Shown here: positions 1 through 5,600 of the stretch, piece by piece | How the letters are laid out: every line of letters begins with the position of its first letter | Numbering within the stretch: position 1 is the stretch's first letter | From: Pseudomonadota bacterium | GTDB lineage: Bacteria > Pseudomonadota > Gammaproteobacteria > Halothiobacillales > Halothiobacillaceae | Assembly: GCA_021795795.1 (NCBI GenBank) | Contig: JAJYPA010000261.1 | Coordinates: 1 to 10,539, forward strand | DNA length: 10,539 nucleotides | Reading direction: 5' to 3' | Program-made: the position numbers and the translations under genes | The notes under the pieces: generated by a model | Databases searched by the model: none | What the model was told of the DNA's origin: nothing | What the model saw: only the letters and a program-made list of their open reading frames with translations

Positions 1-96
1 GGCAAGCCAGTGGAGCCGATTGACCTGGATCGGCTCATTGGGGAGTTGGCCCGGATGCCTGTTCCCCATGATCCAGGTGGCGATGTTCTGGAATAG
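1..96 (+). CDS. C-terminal end of an unidentified protein (5' truncated by window edge)
   Basis: Frame 1 is open from the first base and ends at TAG 94-96, giving 31 residues that finish HDPGGDVLE. I do not recognise the family. The stretch is consistent with the acidic, Pro/Gly-containing tail of a plasmid backbone protein. It lies about 100 bases upstream of a ParC-like gene on the same strand, so it could belong to the same partition or maintenance operon. It could also be a chance open stretch, because only 93 coding bases are visible. Confidence 0.45.
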   Translation, partial: GKPVEPIDLDRLIGELARMPVPHDPGGDVLE

Positions 97-196
97 TCCG
101 ATTTGTCGGTTTGGGCAAAAACACCCATATTCTCGTGGCCGGATTGCTCGCCGGGATCGGCGACCAGACCCGGCACCATGAGAGCGCCGCCTGAGC

Positions 197-439
197 GTGC
201 AGCGCATCAGCGAAGACACCTTCCGGATTCTGGTGAACGCCGGGTCCGTCCGCAAAGTGACCATTCAGCCGGCACCGTGGAACGGCAGGGAGCGCTGGGC
301 GGTGGTGCTCAAGCTCGGCATGGATGAGGCCGTCATCAAATCGGCCCGCGAGGACGTGCGCACCTGGGCGAGTCTCGACAGTCTGGCGCGGTGGCTCAAG
401 GCCCAGGGCTGCGGGGTGGCCGAACTGCGGGTGGCGTGA
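197..439 (+). CDS. ParC-like plasmid partition-associated small protein
   Basis: An 80-residue protein starting at GTG 197; an in-frame TGA at 179-181 excludes a much longer N-terminus. The sequence begins MQRISEDTFRILVNAGSVRK and contains a short beta-rich core (VTIQ, AVVLKLGM). It ends with a helix carrying a LARWLKAQG pattern. From memory this matches small partition-associated proteins (called ParC family) found beside parA/parB on proteobacterial plasmids, which share the G-S-[VL]-R-x-V-T block and a Leu-Ala-rich C-terminal helix. Its biochemical role is unknown to me. No strong Shine-Dalgarno sequence precedes the GTG, so it may be translationally coupled to upstream reading. It is followed after 29 bases by a small membrane-protein gene, suggesting an operon. 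The family call is moderate and rests on pattern memory only. Confidence 0.55.
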   Translation: MQRISEDTFRILVNAGSVRKVTIQPAPWNGRERWAVVLKLGMDEAVIKSAREDVRTWASLDSLARWLKAQGCGVAELRVA

Positions 440-468
440 GTCTCACGGTGACCCAGAGGAGTTCCTGA

Positions 469-732
469 ATGCGCTGGTGGGCCTTCTTGCTGATTCTGCT
501 GTTTGCGGTCTTTATCGTGTTCTGGCCAGGGCATCAGGGGCATGTCGGACTGGGCGCCCATCTGCAGGGCTGGCGGCGTGCTCCAGGCATGGTTCACACA
601 TTTCCCTGCCAGGACGCCTTGCGTGCGCTGCAGGGCAAATTCAGGGCCTTTACGGTGGCTTCTGCGTGCGGGAGGATCCCTGCCGCACGGTTTGACGAAG
701 GGATGGGGTTGCCCCATGCTTTGTCACAGTGA
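469..732 (+). CDS. Small membrane-anchored or secreted protein, unknown function
   Basis: An 87-residue protein starting at ATG 469 behind a good AGAGGAG ribosome-binding site at about 454-460. Residues 4-19 form a very hydrophobic segment (AFLLILLFAVFIVFW) after MRWW, which is a single transmembrane helix or an uncleaved signal anchor. The remaining roughly 65 residues would be periplasmic. They contain two cysteines (FPCQ and SACG) that could form a disulfide there. No family is recognised. The spacing to the ParC-like gene upstream (29 bases) and to the next start (20 bases) supports one transcription unit. Small single-helix proteins are common among plasmid maintenance and entry-exclusion genes, but nothing in the sequence assigns this one to either role. 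Confidence 0.6.
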   Translation: MRWWAFLLILLFAVFIVFWPGHQGHVGLGAHLQGWRRAPGMVHTFPCQDALRALQGKFRAFTVASACGRIPAARFDEGMGLPHALSQ

Positions 733-816
733 CCATTGCGGAGGAGGATTTTATGGCGACGACCAGTGCGGAACGGATGCGGTGGAAACGGGCCAGGGAC
801 CGTGGTCTGGTCTGGG

Positions 817-822
817 GCTATG
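817..822. repeat. Left target-site duplication GCTATG
   Basis: GCTATG directly precedes the left terminal repeat and recurs directly after the right one at 1499-1504. Collapsing the two copies restores an in-frame gene. Confidence 0.88.
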
Positions 823-989
823 TGTAGCGGCTTGCAATCCAAAACGGCGTGCTCGCAATCCATGGGCTTTTTTGGCTCACATTAACTGCAACTGACGGGC
901 CTTCGTGCTCACATTATTTGCAACTATGCTCGCAATCATCCGCTCGTGCTCGCAATCCATGACGGCGTGCTCACATTAACTGCAACTGA
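823..989. repeat. Left 167-bp terminal inverted repeat
   Basis: Base-by-base comparison shows it to be the exact reverse complement of 1332-1498; the match stops at 990. It holds two interleaved motif classes. Class A is GTGCTCGCAATCCAT (849-863 and 946-960, with variants at 831-840 and 926-939). Class B is GCTCACATTAACTGCAACTG (875-894 and 969-988, variant at 907-925). These resemble iterated transposase-binding sites. Confidence 0.95.
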
Positions 990-995
990 CGACAC

Positions 996-1185
996 CTAAA
1001 TCGGCAGACCAACAGCCAGCATTTTGTCCCGCAACTCGGTAGCGCGCGCCGGATCCAGTGTATTATTGAGAAATGCCTTGATCTCGGCCGGTCTGGCGTC
1101 GAATTGCTCTACCAGATCCTTGAGGTGATAGCCGTGGCGCGTGAGGGTCGGCTCCAGATCATCCACGTGCGTAGCCAATCAGCAT
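996..1185 (-). pseudogene. Internally deleted serine-recombinase-like remnant inside the element
   Basis: On the minus strand, ATG at 1185 opens MLIGYAR, the characteristic first residues of small serine resolvases of the Tn3 TnpR type (usually followed by VST-x-D). This frame stops after one further codon. The next frame, overlapping by a few bases, runs from a TTG at 1178 to TAG at 996 and encodes a plausible helical C-terminus (HGYHLKDLVEQFDARPAEIK and a tail ending MLAVGLPI) that could be an HTH DNA-binding end. I infer that a full-length recombinase lost its middle and its frame. The N-terminal match is short, so chance resemblance is possible. The 60-residue C-terminal frame alone might be mistaken for a gene; it lacks a convincing start. 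Confidence 0.45.
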
Positions 1186-1331
1186 GGCGTTCAGTCCAAT
1201 AAGTCACGAGATTCAAGTATAGCCGGACTTTGAATATTGGAAAGGGTTTATGAGGTGCCGGATGCCAGATTTCAGCAGTGTTCCGAACGGAGCCTTGGTG
1301 CGTCCAAAAAACGAGCGTTTTGTGGACCTGT

Positions 1332-1498
1332 TCAGTTGCAGTTAATGTGAGCACGCCGTCATGGATTGCGAGCACGAGCGGATGATTGCGAGCATAGTTG
1401 CAAATAATGTGAGCACGAAGGCCCGTCAGTTGCAGTTAATGTGAGCCAAAAAAGCCCATGGATTGCGAGCACGCCGTTTTGGATTGCAAGCCGCTACA
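1332..1498. repeat. Right 167-bp terminal inverted repeat
   Basis: The exact reverse complement of 823-989, carrying the same motifs in mirror order. Perfect identity over 167 bases points to recent formation or continuing homogenisation of the two ends. In single strands the two repeats would form a very long hairpin. Confidence 0.95.
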
Positions 1499-1504
1499 GC
1501 TATG
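1499..1504. repeat. Right target-site duplication GCTATG
   Basis: Identical to 817-822 and immediately outside the right terminal repeat. Confidence 0.88.
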
Positions 1505-1708
1505 GGGATGAATCCCAGCTCAGTGATACCGCGCTGATCGAACAACTGGCCATCGCTTACTGCAAGGCCCGCAACAAGGAAGGCAACGCCATTGCCCTGG
1601 GACTGCTCCGGGAAATTGCCGCGCGGATCGGCCTGTCTGGGTCGTCACTGTGACCTATCCGTCCATGCGGAGCGGTGGCAGAAAGTGCAGGAGCGCGGCG
1701 CTTGCTGC

Positions 1709-1737
1709 TGGTCATAAATAATAGTATGTAGTATGAT
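1709..1737 (+). promoter_or_regulatory. Predicted kfrA promoter
   Basis: TGGTCA (1709-1714) and TATGAT (1732-1737) are separated by 17 bases, matching 4/6 and 5/6 of sigma-70 consensus. The surrounding sequence is much more AT-rich than the flanks. It lies 30 bases upstream of the kfrA start. Confidence 0.5.
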
Positions 1738-1745
1738 ACAACATA
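1725..1745. promoter_or_regulatory. Dyad operator overlapping the kfrA -10 box
   Basis: A 21-base near-perfect palindrome centred on 1735, with core TGTAGTAT-G-ATACAACA, covers the -10 box. Only one base pair of the arms mismatches. KfrA of IncP plasmids is known to repress its own promoter from an operator overlapping it, so this is the natural candidate site for autoregulation. Confidence 0.55.
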
Positions 1746-1767
1746 TTACATTCAAGAGGATTCCGGC

Positions 1768-2340
1768 ATGGCATCACAGCAAGAGATCTGGGCGGCGGCG
1801 GATGCGCTGGTGGAGGCCGGAGAGCGGCCGACTCTGGCGGCGGTGCGCAAGGCGGTGGGTGGTGGGTCGTTCACCACGATCAGCGAGGCGATGGGCGCAT
1901 GGCGGGCGCGGCAGGCCATCGCGGAGCCGGTCCGTGAGCCCGCGCCGGTAGCGGTCTCTCAGCAAGCAGCGGTGCTGGCCGCTGAACTCTGGGCGCAGGC
2001 TTTGGCGATCGCGCACGAACGCTTACAGGCCGACCGGGAAGCGCTGGAAGCCGCGCGGGTGGAGATGGCACGGGAACGGGCCGAAGCGGTGGAGCTGGCC
2101 GACCTTCTGGCGGGCGAGTTGGATCAGGTGCGTGCCGAGCAGGAAGCCGGACAGATGCTGCTGGCCGAGAAAGACGAAGCGCTCCTGGAACAGACCCAGG
2201 AGATCCACCACTGGCGTGAAGAAGCCGTGCTGATGCGGGAGAAGGCGGCACTGCTGGAGGGTAAGGTGGCGGGGCTGGAGCAGGCGCTCCAGCAGATCAG
2301 CCCGAGACGGATCCCGGAGATCGGCACGACCGACGCGTGA
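1768..2340 (+). CDS. kfrA: KfrA-like plasmid DNA-binding coiled-coil protein
   Basis: A 190-residue protein starting at ATG 1768, with AGAGGA about eight bases upstream. Residues 1-50 (ASQQEIWAAADALVEAGERP then TLAAVRKAVGGGSFTTISEAM) match the N-terminal HTH-containing domain of KfrA proteins, including the G-x-x-P-T-x-x-x-V and GGGS[FY]TTI blocks. From about residue 70 to 180 the chain is an almost continuous Ala/Glu/Leu/Arg-rich coiled coil (AQALAIAHERLQADREALEA, ELADLLAGELDQVRAEQEAG). KfrA proteins of RK2/R751-type plasmids are site-specific DNA binders that multimerise through such a coil and aid stable inheritance. This copy is shorter than the roughly 300-350 residues of RK2/R751 forms, mainly in the coil. 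It has its own promoter and operator and is convergent with traI. The call is firm; the in vivo role here is inferred. Confidence 0.88.
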   Translation: MASQQEIWAAADALVEAGERPTLAAVRKAVGGGSFTTISEAMGAWRARQAIAEPVREPAPVAVSQQAAVLAAELWAQALAIAHERLQADREALEAARVEMARERAEAVELADLLAGELDQVRAEQEAGQMLLAEKDEALLEQTQEIHHWREEAVLMREKAALLEGKVAGLEQALQQISPRRIPEIGTTDA

Positions 2341-2353
2341 TGCCGGTTCGTTC

Positions 2354-2470
2354 CTAATCGCGCATGGCATTATCGCTCAGTATGCTGGTCACGGCTTCGG
2401 CGGTGGTCTTGGGTCCCGCACGCAGGCATTCAAGAATATGATTGCTGTCCTGAAGAGAGCGTTTGTCCAT
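2354..2470 (-). CDS. Short HTH-like fragment, unknown
   Basis: A 38-residue frame from ATG 2470 to TAG 2354 on the minus strand: MDKRSLQDSNHILECLRAGP followed by KTTAEAVTSILSDNAMRD. The pattern of an Ile/Leu helix, GPKTTAE and a second helix looks like the first part of a winged-helix domain, cut off before the recognition helix. The frame remains open further upstream to 2599 but that part (Pro/Thr/Lys-rich) does not look like protein. There is no clear ribosome-binding site. It lies downstream of traI on the same strand and ends 13 bases from kfrA, so it is probably a decayed gene end or a junction scar. It may also be a chance frame. Confidence 0.35.
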   Translation of the reverse strand: MDKRSLQDSNHILECLRAGPKTTAEAVTSILSDNAMRD

Positions 2471-2580
2471 ACGGGAAATCTTAGGAAAATGACGGGGGGA
2501 TGGCAATCTGAATGGCGTGAAATGGGCGTTATGTACAGTTTTCGGGGGCGGTTTTTTTTGGCGGGTGTGGGTGAAGGTTC

Positions 2581-2599
2581 GTGTACCTTGGGGGTACAC
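2581..2599. terminator. Perfect 7-bp stem between traI and kfrA, weak terminator candidate
   Basis: GTGTACC (2581-2587), loop TTGGG, GGTACAC (2593-2599). On the plus strand it is followed by TTTGGCCTTTT; on the minus strand, the direction of traI, no T-run follows. It lies between convergent genes, where a terminator would be expected, but the T-tract is interrupted. Confidence 0.3.
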
Positions 2600-2655
2600 T
2601 TTGGCCTTTTCGTGGGTTCAGAAAACAGGTCAGTCCTTGAACACCCTGTTCCCGA

Positions 2656-5600
2656 TCAGCGACCAGGTCCACGCGGGCGATAGGTAGGCGCGGGCGTCGG
2701 TAGGGGAGCAGGTCGCGGATGGCGGATCGCATCGAGGAGGGCCTGTTGCGCGGCCTGGATGCTGGGGTCATCGGCCCGGAGCGTCGAATCGTGAGGGACC
2801 ATGGCACCATCGGCCTGCACGGTGAATCCGGCTTGATGCAAGCGGGGACCGTCGCGTTCCGGCTGCCAGCCCCCCGTTGCCTGCACATCGCGGGTCATCG
2901 CCTGGAAGAGGTTCACGCTCTCCCGGATACGTTCCTCCCGAACGGTCTGTCCCCGCTGCTTGAGCTGTTGCCAGGCGCTTTTCATGGCGCTCAGTTCGGG
3001 GGTAAGCTCGGCGGCGTAGGGATGGCTCCAGTCGTTCCGCTCGGGCCGATATTGATATCCCGCTGCTTGTAGCATTTGGGCGCGGAGTTCTGGGGTATCG
3101 AGTTTTTCCCGGGCGAGTCGGTTGACCTGCTCGATGATGTGTTTCCGGCACAGGGCAATCTTCCGCTGCCGTTCCAGATGGGCCTCGTGTTGTTGGTGGT
3201 AAGCATCCCAGGCCGAGCTCAGGCGCTGCAATTCCGGGCCGAGATCGCCCGCAAAGGGATGGGTCCAGTGATCGTCCGGGGTCCGCTGCCAACCCGCCTG
3301 TTCCCAGACATCCCAGAATGTATCCGGGGGCGTCTCCCCAGTGGCCTGTTCCAGCCGCTGGATTTGGGCCTGGATACCTTGCCGGATGCGTTCCCGATCC
3401 TGGGACTTTTGGTGCGTCTGCCAGCGTTGCCGGTGGTCGGCCATGGCGTTTCCCAGACGCTCCAGCTCCTCATGCAGCGGATTCGCAAAGGGGTGTGTGC
3501 GTGTCGGTCCCCAAGCGCCCGCGAACGGATGTGTCTCGTGGACGTACCCCGCCCTTTCCCACGCATCGGCCAGGGTCTCGGGGTCCGTCTCGGCCGAGGT
3601 GTTTTCCACCCGCTGGATTTGCCCGGCGATTCTTCGGCGGTAGCCGTCGATCTCCAGTCGGGTGTCCTGGAGGGCGGATTCCAGGGTCTCCCGAATCCTG
3701 ACTGCCGACACCCCTGCCTGAGTTGCGGCGTCCTGTGCGATGTGGCACGACCGGGAAAGGGCTTCCAGCGGGTCCGCAGGCGCTTGCGTCCAGAGGGCCA
3801 TAGTCTGGCGGACCTGGGTGCGCAGCGCTTCCAGCCGTTCCCGACGGATCACCAGCGGGGCATACGCCGCTTCCAGGGCTTTCTGCTCCCTTTTCAAGGC
3901 GAAGGTCTCGGGGTGATAGACCAGCGCCCCCCGGGGATGCAACGATCGGCGCCAACTCGCTTCGTATTCGGGCGAGCTATCTTTGTACCCCACCGCCCGC
4001 CAGCGCGCGGCTTCCGTCTCCGGATCGTCGAGGGCCTCGGCCTGGCGGTAGTGGGCGATGAGGCGGGCGAATTGCGCACGCAGGCTGGCGAGATGGTGTT
4101 CCCGGGCTTCCTGGGCACGGCGTTCCCGCTCTGCAGCTTCCCGGCGCTGCTGTTCCTCGTGGGCCGTCACCCGGTCCTGCCAGCCTTTCCAGGCCGTCTC
4201 CCAGGCGCTGATCTCGGGTTGCAGGTACATCGCTTCGGGATGCCGCCGCCATCTTTCCTGCGCGTTGTACCGTTTTTCCAGTTTATCTGCCAGATCGGGC
4301 GCCAGTCCGCTGGCATCCATGTGGCGCAATCCCGCGATCTCCCGCTCCAGGATTTGCCGCTGTGGCCCGAGAATCTCGCGCATGGTCTCTGCCACATCGT
4401 CCTGTTGCAGGACTGCCGACAGGGCCTTTGCAGCCTCTTCTGGCGCGGACGCCACCAGTAGTACCGGGGCCTGACGGCCTCGGGTCGCGGCGCTGTACAG
4501 GAGGCTGCGGCCCATCCCCGTGGTGTCCACGATAACGCGATCCACGGTCACCCCCTGGGCGCTGTCTGCCGTCGCCGCGTAGGCCAGTTCCAAGGCGTCC
4601 TGCGTGTAGTCTTTGGGCAGGCATACGATACGGCGCGGGTTTTTCAGCGATTGCAGGGTGAGTGTCCCCTCGGCGTCCACCGCCCGCACGGTCCACAGAT
4701 CGCCATTGCGTACCCCCAGGTGCCGGTCATTGCGGCGGGTGCGAACCTGATCGCCAATCCCCGCTTTCTGGTCGAAACGCAATGCGGAGCGCAAGTCCAC
4801 GGACACGCCGCGATGGGCCTGTATGTACTCCGCGATCGTTGCGGCGCTGGCGTTGTCCCGGCACAGGACAAGCACATCCTCGCCCTGGTCACGGTACTGT
4901 TCGGCCAGCGCCGCCAGTTGCGCCGGGCGCGACTCTGGCGTGTCCGGATTGACCGTCAAAACGCGACCCTCCCGGTGGATCCGGTCCACCAGAGCCGCCA
5001 CCGCCGCCGGATTGGACGCGCTCTGGATGCTGCGCAACAGGGCATGTTCTTCCGCCCATGCCGCGCATCGGTAACTGGTCGTGAGGCGGCACAGGGCATC
5101 CGGAGCCACCGCCTGCTCCACCACCGCAAAGCTCGCCAGCCGGTCGATGGGCTGCGCCTGGGCACGGTCTCCGATCAGCCAGACCTGCCAATTCGGGGTT
5201 TTCTCGACGGCATCGAGGACCCTCTTCAGATCCGATCGGTCGGCAAGCCCGGCCTCATCGACGATCAGCAGGGTTTTTTGCCCTTTGCCTTGCTCCGGAT
5301 CGAAGCTGGCGAAGACCTGGGCGTCGTTGCAGCGCAGATCTTCCTTCAGCGCCTCGGCCAGCGACCGGTTGCGCGCCAGCACGCGCACCTGGAACCCCTG
5401 CCGTTGTGCTGCCGCTACGACGGGTCGTGCCAGAAAGGTCTTGCCGGCACCGGCCACGCCCACGGTGACCGAAAGCGCACGGCCCTGGGCGAGCAGGGCG
5501 GCGGCAGAGGCCTGCTCCTGCGTGAAATCCTTGGGGACGGGGACCACGAAACTTGCCCGCCGCACGGCACTCAGGGTGTGCGCTTGTGTAGCCAGGGCGT

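Larger units (their letters stand above)
823..1498. mobile_element. 676-bp non-autonomous insertion element with 167-bp inverted repeats (IS21-like ends)
   Basis: The element begins TGTAGCGG and ends CCGCTACA, is bounded by perfect 167-bp terminal inverted repeats and is flanked by direct GCTATG duplications (817-822 and 1499-1504). It contains no transposase gene. The interior (990-1331) carries only a short recombinase-like remnant. TG...CA termini, several internal sub-repeats in each end and a target duplication of 4-8 bases are known traits of the IS21 family, so an IS21-like parent acting in trans is my best inference. Tn402/Tn5053-type ends (5-base duplications, repeats at both ends, linked resolvase) are the main alternative. 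Element boundaries are certain to within a base; the family assignment is tentative. Confidence 0.88.
753..1653 (+). pseudogene. 72-residue plasmid protein gene interrupted by a 676-bp insertion
   Basis: ATG 753 sits behind a very strong GGAGGAGG site (about 739-746) and encodes MATTSAERMRWKRARDRGLV before the mobile element begins at 823 and introduces a stop (TAG 825-827). The 3' part resumes at 1505. Removing 823-1498 and one copy of the 6-base duplication GCTATG restores a single frame that joins ...GLVWGY to GDESQLSDTALIEQ... and ends at TGA 1651-1653, giving 72 residues. The middle is helical (ALIEQLAIAYCKARNKEG). The family is not recognised. The exact in-frame reconstruction is strong evidence that this was a real gene and that the insertion is recent. 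An alternative reading from GTG 1441 inside the element would give a 70-residue fusion, which is probably accidental. Confidence 0.8.

Noticed and set aside
103..327. A 74-codon frame overlapping the ParC-like gene
   Set aside because: It is Arg/Pro-rich, starts with TTG and overlaps a better-supported frame. A 27-codon frame at 111-194 was also considered and dropped for lack of a start signal.
823..1498. CRISPR array, because of the repeated motifs at both ends
   Set aside because: Repeats are inverted between the two ends, of two classes with irregular spacing, and no cas gene is present; they are transposon-end motifs.
1441..1653. A 70-codon frame starting at GTG inside the right terminal repeat
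   Set aside because: Its first 19 codons are element DNA. The rest is the tail of the interrupted gene, so it is better described as part of the pseudogene.
3076..4461. A 461-codon open frame on the plus strand opposite traI
   Set aside because: It is antisense to a clearly coding relaxase-helicase; high GC makes long open antisense frames likely. The translation is Pro/Gly/Arg/Leu-rich with no domain.
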